This document shows positions 43,453 to 51,702 of a DNA stretch of 64,000 bases, in pieces. The stretch lies in the NCBI GenBank assembly GCA_023396095.1, contig JAEWXG010000003.1, forward strand, positions 1 through 64,000, written 5' to 3'. The notes under the pieces were generated by a model. The model made no database searches. It saw only the letters and a program-made list of their open reading frames with translations, and was not told where the DNA came from. The stretch's first letter is position 1, and the number at the start of each line of letters is the position of its first letter. This DNA is from Bacillota bacterium. Its GTDB lineage: Bacteria > Bacillota > Clostridia > Christensenellales > UBA3700. Position numbers and translations under genes: made by a program.

Positions 43453-44532
43453 TTATACCTCATCATCCCAATTGATATCGATCTCAAACTTCTTATCGTC
43501 AAATTTGATAGCCTTAACGTCAACACCGTTGTTATTAACATCAACTACTGTTGAATGCTTCATCATTTCAACTGCTGCATTAATAATACCATTTGCGTCA
43601 ATACCATTATCAGCAAGCAAATCTTCTTGCATACCAATTCCTGAAAATCTATCTTGTAATCCCAATCTCTTAAATGCACAAGCTTTACCATTCTCAACAA
43701 TAACCTCAGAAACAGCACTTCCTAATCCCCCTATAATTGAGTGATCTTCAACTGTAATAATTCTTCTTGTGTCATTTACGGCATTAATAATGGCTTCCTT
43801 ATCAATTGGTTTAATAGTATGCATATTAATAACTCGACACTTTAAACCATAGTCAGCTTTTAAAGCACTGGCTGCTTGTAACGCTTGATATACACAAGAA
43901 CCGCAAGCAATAATAGTTAAATCTTTACCATCATCTTGCATTGTTATTGCTTTACCTATTTCAAAATTACAATCCTTTTCATCCTTATATACGATCATAT
44001 CAAATCCACGATTTAATCTAATATAGCAAGGACCTTCTTTCTTATATACGGCCTCAACTGCTTTTCCTGCTTCAATACCATCCGCAGGAACTATTAAAGT
44101 CATATTGACAAAGCTTCTAATAACTGCCATGTCTTCTATCGCATGGTGTGTTGATCCAGCTTGTCCGAATGAAGTACCAGCGTGTGTTCCAATTATTTTA
44201 ACATTAAGATTTTGATAACATACATCAGTATGTACTTGATCTGCAGCTCTTAAACTTGCAAAAACTGAAAATAAAGAAACGAAAGGAATTAATCCGCTTT
44301 TAGCCATACCAGCAGCAACACCAATTGCATTTTGTTCTGCAATACCAACATTAAAGAAACGATCTGGAGTATTTTTCTTGAAGTCTCCTACTTTTGTTGA
44401 TTTTGCCAAATCTGCAGTAATTGCTACTACTCTTTTATCCTTAGCTGCTATTTCACCAATCTTTTGTCCAAAAACTTCGGCTGTTGCCATTTTTGTTGAT
44501 GAAACAGCTGTATAACTTAATCCACCTGCCAT
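43453..44532 (-). CDS. Transketolase C-terminal half (pyrimidine-binding + C domains)
   Basis: This 359-residue protein is the second half of a split transketolase: TPP pyrimidine domain with catalytic-type Glu in FNVGIAEQNAIGVAAG (about 62-77), THAGTSFGQAGSTHHAIED, and the C-terminal domain with VEDHSIIGGLGSAVSE. It carries about 35 extra residues at the end (VVDVNNNGVDVKAIKFDDK) not found in usual half-transketolases of about 310 residues. AGGAGGG precedes the ATG, one base after the stop of the N half. The two should assemble as a heterotetramer. The sugar is not known; pentose phosphates or an unusual ketose are possible. Confidence 0.9.
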   Translation of the reverse strand: MAGGLSYTAVSSTKMATAEVFGQKIGEIAAKDKRVVAITADLAKSTKVGDFKKNTPDRFFNVGIAEQNAIGVAAGMAKSGLIPFVSLFSVFASLRAADQVHTDVCYQNLNVKIIGTHAGTSFGQAGSTHHAIEDMAVIRSFVNMTLIVPADGIEAGKAVEAVYKKEGPCYIRLNRGFDMIVYKDEKDCNFEIGKAITMQDDGKDLTIIACGSCVYQALQAASALKADYGLKCRVINMHTIKPIDKEAIINAVNDTRRIITVEDHSIIGGLGSAVSEVIVENGKACAFKRLGLQDRFSGIGMQEDLLADNGIDANGIINAAVEMMKHSTVVDVNNNGVDVKAIKFDDKKFEIDINWDDEV

Positions 44533-44533
44533 A

Positions 44534-45403
44534 TTATTTTCCCTCCTTTTCTACTCTTTCTAAACGAGCCTTTTTAACTTCTTCTAAGTCTGCTGTTGCT
44601 TGTTTATACATATCATCATCAATAGCACCATAATGCCATATATAGTTATCTTGCATTGCCTTGATTCCATAACCTTTCTTTGTATCAATTATGATGCAAT
44701 ATGGCTTATCATTTGCTTTTAAAGCTTCTTCCAAAACATCTGACATTGCTTGCATGTCATGTCCATCCACAACTCTAGTTTCAAAACCAAAAGCTGTCCA
44801 CTTATCGGCAAATGGTTCTAGTTTCATAACTTCTTCAGTATTACCATCAATCATGTTATGGTTTCTATCTACGATAGTAATTAAATTATTTGCCTTATAA
44901 TGGCCAGTACACATTGCTGCTTCCCATACTGATCCCTCATCACATTCACCGTCGCCTAGTAATGTAAATACTTTATAATTCTTACCTAAAACTTTTGCTG
45001 CTAAAGCCATTCCTAAAGCAATATTTGATCCGTGTCCTAAAGACCCTGTTGAAGCCTCTAATCCTGGAACTTTCTTAGAATCTAAGTGCATACCAAGTTT
45101 TGAACCAAACTTATTAAAGCTTTTCAATTCTTCCTTATCAATCAACCCTAAATCAGCAAATATTCCAGCTAACCCAATACCTATATGTCCTTTACTTACA
45201 ACTATTCTATCTCTATTCTCATTTTTGTAATCCTTTGGATCAAAGTTAGCATATTTGTAATATATAAGTGTCAACATATCCATTGCACTTAAAGAACCAC
45301 CGATATGTCCACTTCCAGCATAATGTGTTGTATCCAAACATGTTTGTCTCAACAATGCTGCTTTTTCTTCAAGTTCTTTCCATTCTTTTTTGTTTAAAGC
45401 CAT
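44534..45403 (-). CDS. Transketolase N-terminal half (TPP-diphosphate domain)
   Basis: This 289-residue protein is the first half of a split transketolase. The TPP motif GDGECDEGSVWEAAM...NHNMIDG (about 150-190) and HYAGSGHIGGSLSAMDML at the N terminus are typical. AGGAGG precedes the ATG. It stands between the aminotransferase and the C half. Split transketolases are common beside dedicated pathways, so its position suggests use in a small special pathway rather than only the pentose phosphate route. Confidence 0.92.
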   Translation of the reverse strand: MALNKKEWKELEEKAALLRQTCLDTTHYAGSGHIGGSLSAMDMLTLIYYKYANFDPKDYKNENRDRIVVSKGHIGIGLAGIFADLGLIDKEELKSFNKFGSKLGMHLDSKKVPGLEASTGSLGHGSNIALGMALAAKVLGKNYKVFTLLGDGECDEGSVWEAAMCTGHYKANNLITIVDRNHNMIDGNTEEVMKLEPFADKWTAFGFETRVVDGHDMQAMSDVLEEALKANDKPYCIIIDTKKGYGIKAMQDNYIWHYGAIDDDMYKQATADLEEVKKARLERVEKEGK

Positions 45404-45426
45404 AATTTTTCCTCCTAATATATCCT

Positions 45427-46698
45427 TTACCAGTTAACTTCTGGATGGTTTTTAACTAAATCTTTCATTGATTCATCAGCTGCATCACATATGTATTTAA
45501 TATCTTCATCTTTAAAACTCCAGTTAATAAAGTGGTTATGGTGGGATGTCATAAATACTCCTCTGCGTTGCAAGCCAGCTATCCACTCTTGATGCAATAA
45601 TAATGATTCATCATTTGCAATTCTTGTATAATATAATGATGGCGCACCGCTACATATAAGTTTAACTTTATTATTCTTAGCAACTGCATTTAATCCATCA
45701 ACAAGTTTTTGTCCCATGTTTAACATGTATTTAGCTGTATCTTCCTTTTGCATTTTAGTTAATGTCGCGATACCAGCTGCAAATGGAACCGCAGAATACC
45801 AATAACTTCCAGTATATGGAATATCGGCTGCTGCTCCCTTTAAGAAATCTTTTCCGCATAATGCTGATACGTTCCATCCATTAGCTAAAGCTTTACAGAA
45901 ACAAATTAAATCAGCTTCAAATCCAAAATAATGATCTGAACCTGATAAATCTAATCTAAATCCACATCTAACGTCATCAATAATCAATACGATTCCATTA
46001 TCTGTGCATAGTTTTCTAATTTTTTGCCAATATCCTTCTGCTGGCATAACATTATCCACAAAGTTACCGTGCATATATGGAGTAGAAATAAATGCTGCTA
46101 TCTCTCCTTTATATTTTTTAATAACCTTTTCAAATGCTTCTACATCATTCCAAGGAATAATTATATTATTAGCAACATCTTCATCAATTGTTCCAGGAAT
46201 ATCTCTCTTTGATTGCCAAGGAGAAACTCCATGGTAGTATCCTTCAACTAAAACTATCTTTTTATTACCTGTAGCTGCACGAGCAATCATCATAGCAAAC
46301 TGTGTAACGTCGTTACCATTTTTTGCAAAAAATGCCCAATCCTTTTTTACCATATGAGTTAATAATTCAGCAAACTCTACCATTTTTGGAGATGGAGCTG
46401 TAATTAAATTCCCATACTTTAATTGTTCAATAGCAGCCTTATCAACATCAGGATCGTTATAGCCTAAATAGTTAGGTCCATAAGCGCACATCATATCAAT
46501 ATATCTATGTCCATCTAAATCCCAAAAATATGTCCCTTGAGCTTTTGAACTGAACTTAGGAAATGCTGAAACTGGAATAAAGCATCCTTCCGCTGGGCCT
46601 AAGTGACCGTAAACTCCTGCCGGTATTACATTCAATGCTCTTTCGAACATTGCGTCTGATTTCTCGTGTGTATATAATTTATCAACCAATTTACTCAT
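45427..46698 (-). CDS. Class III PLP aminotransferase, glutamate-1-semialdehyde-aminomutase-like
   Basis: The frame begins at 46710, but GGAGGG at 46703-46708 serves the ATG at 46698 (MSKLVDKLYTHEKS), giving 423 residues. The fold is that of GSAM-like class III enzymes: GPAEGCFIP, AYGPNYLGYNDPD, PLP phosphate region FAKNGNDVTQFAM (where GSAM has SGTEA), VEGYYHGVSPW, PLP ring Asp in VLIIDDVRCGFR, and the Schiff-base Lys in CFCKALANGW. The changed active-site loop argues against true GSAM in heme synthesis. The usual D-E pair is D-D. The substrate is probably a keto or aldehyde compound made with the adjacent transketolase, which is inference. Confidence 0.88.
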   Translation of the reverse strand: MSKLVDKLYTHEKSDAMFERALNVIPAGVYGHLGPAEGCFIPVSAFPKFSSKAQGTYFWDLDGHRYIDMMCAYGPNYLGYNDPDVDKAAIEQLKYGNLITAPSPKMVEFAELLTHMVKKDWAFFAKNGNDVTQFAMMIARAATGNKKIVLVEGYYHGVSPWQSKRDIPGTIDEDVANNIIIPWNDVEAFEKVIKKYKGEIAAFISTPYMHGNFVDNVMPAEGYWQKIRKLCTDNGIVLIIDDVRCGFRLDLSGSDHYFGFEADLICFCKALANGWNVSALCGKDFLKGAAADIPYTGSYWYSAVPFAAGIATLTKMQKEDTAKYMLNMGQKLVDGLNAVAKNNKVKLICSGAPSLYYTRIANDESLLLHQEWIAGLQRRGVFMTSHHNHFINWSFKDEDIKYICDAADESMKDLVKNHPEVNW

Positions 46699-46714
46699 AA
46701 TTCCCTCCATTGAT

Positions 46715-47485
46715 TTACGCTAAATAAAAGCCAACACGGCCTAAGATTCTATTTATATTATCAATTTGTCCAATATGTCCTTTCATCTCTATTTTGCCAC
46801 GTGCTATGCAAGTCATCGCATCCATCTTTCCATCAAACAAACTTCTTGCTGTTTCAGTACTATCAAAAATCATAAATGATCTTGGATTTGGAGCTTCACC
46901 CCTGTGAAATGTTAATTTATGATCTTTAACATCAATATACGCTTTAGCAACATTCTTAATTTCAAATGAAACTTGTCCGTCAACAATACGCTTTGCACTT
47001 GTCTTGCCCAACTTATCATGATTTCCAATTTGTGCAATTGCAGCAACTATTAAATTGAACATAAGTTCTGTACTCTTATCAAAAAATTCTTTATCCTTCA
47101 AATCTTCTTCACTTGCTCTTAAGTACTTTGTTAATATATTTGTTAATTCAGTAAAATTCTTTTGAACAAACCCCAATTTAAAAATATTACCATAAGGAAA
47201 TGGCATTACCTTTTTACCATCAATTAAATCATTAAATTTTTCATTTGAAAAAAACTTTAAAGTAATACTCGCTCTTAAATCTTCAGGAACAAATTTGCAA
47301 GCTCCTTTACTAAAAACAAGTTTACCAGTTGGCCCATCTGTCACATTAAATGCAATTGAAATATCTTTACCTGTTTTTGTGTTAGCAAGTTTTGCAGCTT
47401 CGCTATCTAATTTACAAAGTGTTTCTAAATTACCTAAAATTGCATACAAATTAATATATGCAAGAGTTTTGACGTTTCTCTCCAC
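46715..47485 (-). CDS. SCP2-like protein, first gene of the aminotransferase/transketolase operon
   Basis: This 256-residue protein, like its partner at 42611, has two SCP2-like units; the second ends with MTCIARGKIEMKGHIGQIDN and INRILGRVGFYL, the common SCP2 C-terminal pattern. The start is a GTG at 47485 after GGGAGG. A strong SigA-like promoter is just upstream (47527-47555). No signal peptide. It is 16 bases upstream of the aminotransferase start. Ligand unknown. Confidence 0.72.
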   Translation of the reverse strand: MERNVKTLAYINLYAILGNLETLCKLDSEAAKLANTKTGKDISIAFNVTDGPTGKLVFSKGACKFVPEDLRASITLKFFSNEKFNDLIDGKKVMPFPYGNIFKLGFVQKNFTELTNILTKYLRASEEDLKDKEFFDKSTELMFNLIVAAIAQIGNHDKLGKTSAKRIVDGQVSFEIKNVAKAYIDVKDHKLTFHRGEAPNPRSFMIFDSTETARSLFDGKMDAMTCIARGKIEMKGHIGQIDNINRILGRVGFYLA

Positions 47486-47526
47486 AATAATTTTCCTCCC
47501 AGCTTGTGCTCAGCACTAATAAATTT

Positions 47527-47555
47527 AGTATAACATAAGTATTTTTACGTTTCAA
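47527..47555 (-). promoter_or_regulatory. SigA promoter of the SCP2/aminotransferase/transketolase operon
   Basis: On the minus strand TTGAAA (47550-47555) and TATACT (47527-47532) are separated by exactly 17 bases, with TG one base before the -10 (extended -10). It lies 42 bases upstream of the GTG start. This is the best promoter match seen in the window. Confidence 0.75.
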
Positions 47556-47710
47556 TATCACCGTTTTAAAATTTTATGAAAAATCTTGCTCATTTTTGCT
47601 AATCTTGAATATTTTTTTACTCTTAACTTTTTTATACATTTTCTTTAAATTTGAAGAGAAAATTAGTCTATATCCCGAATTTATTTTAAAAGATAATCAA
47701 CCCCTAATGT

Positions 47711-47737
47711 AAAAAGCGTGGCTTATATCCACGCTTT
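47711..47737 (-). terminator. Terminator of the sigma/anti-sigma operon
   Basis: AAAGCGTGG and CCACGCTTT pair around a seven-base loop; the minus strand continues with TTTTT. It lies 35 bases past the stop of the lipoprotein gene at 47772. Confidence 0.88.
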
Positions 47738-47771
47738 CCTCAACTCAGTTTAATGACATCTAAATTAGTTT

Positions 47772-49061
47772 TTATGCATTAACACTAACTTTAATTTGTC
47801 TTTTTTTCTCTATAGCTTTCCTTTTTGCATTTTCAATTTTTTCCTTGTTATCAGTATTGTTTATAAACTTAGAATGAGCATCTACATTTACCTCAACAAA
47901 ACCTCTATCAACACTTACTCTAACTTTAATAGCTGTGTCATCCGCTAATGCTTCAAAAAAGGCATCTAAAGTTTTTTCAGCTAGTGATACGGCTGCCAAA
48001 GCTGCACTATAGGACAGGTCAATAGTTGACATTTCTATCTTTTTAAATGTTTCTAACGCTTTAACCGCACTATAATATTCCACTTTAGACATATCATACT
48101 TATTTCTTGCGTTAGCTTTAGCTTGTTCGCTTGATGAGTTATTTTCTAGTGTCTTGATTAATTCAGACCTTCTTTGTAAATACACTTGATATTGCTCATC
48201 TATCTTGGCTCTTTTTTCTTCATACTTATCTTCAATTGCTGTTAGTTTTTCATCTTTTTTATTTTGAAGTTTAATTTGAGCATCTACCAATTTATTTTTC
48301 AATTCCAAATATGCTTCAACATCCTTTTTAATACTAGCTTCAACATTTACTAAAACCTTATCTTTATCAACTTTTACTAATGTCTTTTGATTAATAAACG
48401 AATTTTGTAAATCAACATCTACAAATGTACTATTCTCACTGACATTCACTTTAACTTGATTTAATAATTCTTTTCCAGACATTTTTTCAACAGTATCATC
48501 AGATAATTCAGGATTATATTCTTTAACTATCTTTTGAATTACACTAACATTTACAGAATTATCAACGCTTACTTCTATTTTATGTTCAGCTTTCCATCCG
48601 TTAACAAATTTTGCAATTTTGTCTTTTTGCTTCTTTTGCAATGATTCATTATTTGAATAAATAGAAACTTTAACCGAGTCTTTAGCGCCATCAACTTCAA
48701 CATCTGTTAACAAATCTAAAGCTATTGCTTCGTTTAAAATAATTTGAATAACTTCATCCAATTTTTTACCATTAAGAGATAGATCAACAAGTAATCCCTT
48801 GGAATTGTTAGTCAATCCATCAATAGCAACAACAGTATTATTCGCGTTAACAACGAGGTGTATTTTAATTTGTGACAATTCATTTTCATAAATTGTTGGT
48901 TCATCTGCATCTAATGACACATTAGAAGAATCTAACTGTCCCATATCCATTTTAACATACGAATATGAATCGTTTTTCCTTCCACATCCTACAGCTACAG
49001 TTAGAACAATTACAACAACAAATGTTACTAAAGCAGCTAACCCTATAAACCTCTTTTTCAT
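47772..49061 (-). CDS. Lipoprotein with RsgI-like domain and coiled coil
   Basis: This 429-residue protein has a signal and lipobox-like TVAVGC (Cys near 26). Residues about 60-140 (VVNANNTVVAIDGLTNN and a Gly-Lys-Leu-x-Glu segment) resemble the middle domain of RsgI anti-sigma factors. Residues about 255-330 are rich in Lys, Glu and Gln and should form a coiled coil. It is last in the operon with the sigma factor and the RsgI-like protein, 15 bases after the latter. A role in sensing or buffering an envelope signal is inferred. AGGAGG precedes the ATG. Confidence 0.6.
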   Translation of the reverse strand: MKKRFIGLAALVTFVVVIVLTVAVGCGRKNDSYSYVKMDMGQLDSSNVSLDADEPTIYENELSQIKIHLVVNANNTVVAIDGLTNNSKGLLVDLSLNGKKLDEVIQIILNEAIALDLLTDVEVDGAKDSVKVSIYSNNESLQKKQKDKIAKFVNGWKAEHKIEVSVDNSVNVSVIQKIVKEYNPELSDDTVEKMSGKELLNQVKVNVSENSTFVDVDLQNSFINQKTLVKVDKDKVLVNVEASIKKDVEAYLELKNKLVDAQIKLQNKKDEKLTAIEDKYEEKRAKIDEQYQVYLQRRSELIKTLENNSSSEQAKANARNKYDMSKVEYYSAVKALETFKKIEMSTIDLSYSAALAAVSLAEKTLDAFFEALADDTAIKVRVSVDRGFVEVNVDAHSKFINNTDNKEKIENAKRKAIEKKRQIKVSVNA

Positions 49062-49075
49062 AAATGCAAAACCTC

Positions 49076-50425
49076 CTATTTTCTGTTTTGTAATTTTGAT
49101 TCTAATTTCAACTCAATATAATCATCATAACTTAATTGAGCGTTTTGATCATCATTAATTAGCCAAGACAATGCCAAATTATATTTATTATTTTTGGCAA
49201 CAACCACTATATTGGTTATAGTATCATCTAGATCTATATTCACATTGGTTTTATCGGATATATTCTCTAAAAATTCATTTATTTTGCTCATTACATATTT
49301 TGCTAAATCTGTAAAAGAGTGAATATAACCTATATGACCAGCATCTTTTTCTTTAATATTTCTAATATAGTTTAAACTTTTTTCCTCTAAAAGTTTGTTT
49401 AATAAATCTTCCTTATTTAATTCTACTATATTTGTGTCATTTGCAATTTTATCAATTTCGTCCTCAATCACAACTCTTAATAAATCCATATTTTCATCAT
49501 TGTTAACATCGACATCAAAATTTTGAATTACCTCTTCGACCATATCTTTAAATAAATCATTTTTAACATTCCTATATTCTAAATAGACTTGTAGATATGT
49601 CTGAGAAGAATACACCACTTTCATTAACTTATCCATTTCATTATATTCAGGCAAATCTTCATCAATTGCAGAATCGGTTTTTAATATATTAATAACATCT
49701 TTTCTTATGGCTGCATCATTACTTGAATATACGTTTTGATAACTTTGTTCATTAGTATATAGATTTAAATTTTGTAGGGATTTTTTATTATTTATAGCTT
49801 TTTCATAATTTATTGTTGAAATATCATTCTTGTTCATCATTAATTTAGATGTAACAGAAGAATCTAATCTATGAATACTATCAAGAACATTATTTAATTT
49901 TACTTTAACACTTTCATGCAATTTTTTATTTTTAATCGAATTATTAGAGTAAAAATTAAACTTCACATCATTATTCTTTATGTAATTTAATTCATACGCA
50001 CTTTTTATTAATAGTGCCGCAAACTCATCCAATTTATAATCTTTAATCTTTGTTTCATCTTTTACTACATATTTTACAAGCACTGCTCCATCAGCATTTT
50101 TAGGCACCACATTAACAACATTCCCTTGATTATCACTAACAATTGCCACATTAGGATTAATGTCCAAAATAGAATATGAATATGCATTTAAATTAGAGTT
50201 TAATGAGATAGGAATACAAATTGTAAAAAATAACACAAAAGAACATAACATCGCAATAATAAAATGCTTATTATTTTTCCTGAATGCAACTTTATCTTCA
50301 TGAATTGTTATATCTGAGTTTATATAATTAAAGCCTTCAACTACTTTTTTAATTTTTCCGTAGTTGTTTGGAGTAATTTTATTAAACTCATTATTAATTA
50401 ATTCTTTGATGTGTTTTTTCCTCAT
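49076..50425 (-). CDS. RsgI-like membrane anti-sigma factor
   Basis: This 449-residue protein has a cytoplasmic N terminus of about 52 residues, one membrane segment (FIIAMLCSFVLFFTICI, about 53-72), and an external part. Right after the membrane the motif YSILDINPNVAIVSDNQGNV matches the conserved extracellular RsgI domain, with VVPKNADGAVLV following. The rest is Asn-, Asp- and Lys-rich with no known domain. It follows the sigma gene by 13 bases. Sequestering of that sigma factor through the N terminus is the family model. The N terminus lacks the usual RsgI_N start motif, so this assignment is by domain 2 and context. Confidence 0.75.
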   Translation of the reverse strand: MRKKHIKELINNEFNKITPNNYGKIKKVVEGFNYINSDITIHEDKVAFRKNNKHFIIAMLCSFVLFFTICIPISLNSNLNAYSYSILDINPNVAIVSDNQGNVVNVVPKNADGAVLVKYVVKDETKIKDYKLDEFAALLIKSAYELNYIKNNDVKFNFYSNNSIKNKKLHESVKVKLNNVLDSIHRLDSSVTSKLMMNKNDISTINYEKAINNKKSLQNLNLYTNEQSYQNVYSSNDAAIRKDVINILKTDSAIDEDLPEYNEMDKLMKVVYSSQTYLQVYLEYRNVKNDLFKDMVEEVIQNFDVDVNNDENMDLLRVVIEDEIDKIANDTNIVELNKEDLLNKLLEEKSLNYIRNIKEKDAGHIGYIHSFTDLAKYVMSKINEFLENISDKTNVNIDLDDTITNIVVVAKNNKYNLALSWLINDDQNAQLSYDDYIELKLESKLQNRK

Positions 50426-50438
50426 CTATAAATCCTCT

Positions 50439-50981
50439 TTATATAAAGTTTTCTATGCCCCTTTTTTCTATCTCCGTTTTTAATTTTTGTATCGCTTTAT
50501 TATAAATCCACAAAACTGTTCCTAATGGTTTTTTTATCATATGTGAAATTTCTTTATGTTTTAATTCAGAAACTGCATGAAAAATGAAAATCTTATATTC
50601 TTCTTCATTCAACACCTCTTTCGCAAGATCCAAAGTTGGAGTTAAACCATCATCCATTTCTTCTCCTGCTAAATGATACTCTTCCTCTTGTAAATCCACA
50701 TTTTGATACTTTTTCATTCTGTTATATTCATTTATTGATAAATTTCTTGCTATCGTTAACAAAAAAGCTTTTGCGTTAGAGCCAATCTTGTATGACTTTA
50801 AATTCTCAATAAACTTAATGTACGTATCTTGTAACAAATCGTCGGCCACACTACGATTATTAACTATAGAATATATTAGTGCATAAACCTGCTTATGAGT
50901 TTCTTTATATATTTCCTCAAAAGCAATTTCACTACCATTTATATATCTTTTTATTAATTCATCTAACTGCCTATTATCCAC
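50439..50981 (-). CDS. ECF-type RNA polymerase sigma factor
   Basis: This 180-residue sigma-70 factor has regions 2 and 4 only. Region 2 includes ADDLLQDTYIKFIENLKSY and AKAFLLTIARNLSINEYNR. Region 4 has EEYKIFIFHAVSELKHKEIS with a helix-turn-helix (EISHMIKKPLGTVLWIYN). The start is GTG at 50981 with AGAAG upstream. It heads an operon with an RsgI-like membrane protein and a lipoprotein, so it probably responds to an outside signal. No clear copy of its target promoter was identified. Confidence 0.9.
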   Translation of the reverse strand: MDNRQLDELIKRYINGSEIAFEEIYKETHKQVYALIYSIVNNRSVADDLLQDTYIKFIENLKSYKIGSNAKAFLLTIARNLSINEYNRMKKYQNVDLQEEEYHLAGEEMDDGLTPTLDLAKEVLNEEEYKIFIFHAVSELKHKEISHMIKKPLGTVLWIYNKAIQKLKTEIEKRGIENFI

Positions 50982-51055
50982 TTTATCTTCTCATCTATAT
51001 AAACACCATTATATACTTTTTTATTGGCAAAAATATAAATTGTATTTTATCAAAT

Positions 51056-51087
51056 AAAAAATTCAGCAAAAATTGCTGAATTTTTTT
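51056..51087 (-). terminator. Terminator of the rubrerythrin gene
   Basis: AAATTCAGCAA and TTGCTGAATTT pair around three bases, with A and T runs on either side, so it may act in both directions. It stands 20 bases past the rubrerythrin stop at 51107. Confidence 0.88.
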
Positions 51088-51106
51088 GTATGATAGTTAT
51101 ACCAAA

Positions 51107-51643
51107 TTAATAATTTTTTGCCTCTCTTGTAAAATACGCCCTCTCATGTTTACATACAGGACATATCTCTGGAGCTTCTTTACCATAGTGAACATGTCCA
51201 CAATTTGAACAAACCCAAGCAATTTCTTTATCCTCTTTAAACACATTATCTTTGTTAATTCTTTCTGCTAATTTGCGATACCTTTCCTCATGCGTTTTTT
51301 CAATCTTTGCTACTCCCTCAAACATTTCAGCTATTTGAATAAATCCTTCTTCTCTTGCTACTTCAGCAAACCCTTTATACATATCAACCCACTCATAGTT
51401 CTCTCCACTAGCTGCATCTAATAGATTCTTCTCAGTTGTATCTATACCGTGAAACAATTTAAACCATAACTCTGCATGTTCCTTTTCATTTGCAGCAGTT
51501 TCTTCAAAAATTTTTGAAATTTGAACATATCCTTCTTTTTTTGCCTTACTGGCATAATATGTATATTTATTTCTCGCTTGAGACTCCCCAGCAAATGCTG
51601 CCATTAAATTAGCTTCTGTTTTTGAACCTTTTAATTCTTTCAT
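51107..51643 (-). CDS. rbr: Rubrerythrin
   Basis: This 178-residue peroxide-scavenging protein has an N-terminal ferritin-like diiron domain (ESQARNKYTYYASKAKKEG, ETAANEKEHAELW, EVAREEGF, KIEKTHEERYRKL, with the ExxH pairs) and a C-terminal rubredoxin-like iron site (CSNCGHVHYG...CPVC). It detoxifies peroxide in anaerobes using electrons from rubredoxin or NADH. It has its own promoter at 51665-51692 and its own terminator. AGAGGAGG precedes the ATG. Confidence 0.96.
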   Translation of the reverse strand: MKELKGSKTEANLMAAFAGESQARNKYTYYASKAKKEGYVQISKIFEETAANEKEHAELWFKLFHGIDTTEKNLLDAASGENYEWVDMYKGFAEVAREEGFIQIAEMFEGVAKIEKTHEERYRKLAERINKDNVFKEDKEIAWVCSNCGHVHYGKEAPEICPVCKHERAYFTREAKNY

Positions 51644-51664
51644 AAATTAATACCTCCTCTCTTA

Positions 51665-51692
51665 ATTATATATAAACAAAATTAATAATCAA
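51665..51692 (-). promoter_or_regulatory. SigA promoter of the rubrerythrin gene
   Basis: On the minus strand TTGATT (51687-51692) and TATAAT (51665-51670) are 16 bases apart, 22 bases upstream of the ATG. No PerR-box-like palindrome was noticed. Confidence 0.6.
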
Positions 51693-51702
51693 TTCTATTT
51701 TT

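Noticed and set aside
45427..46698. Calling the class III enzyme hemL (glutamate-1-semialdehyde aminomutase)
   Set aside because: The active-site loop reads NGND in place of SGTEA and no heme synthesis gene is near.
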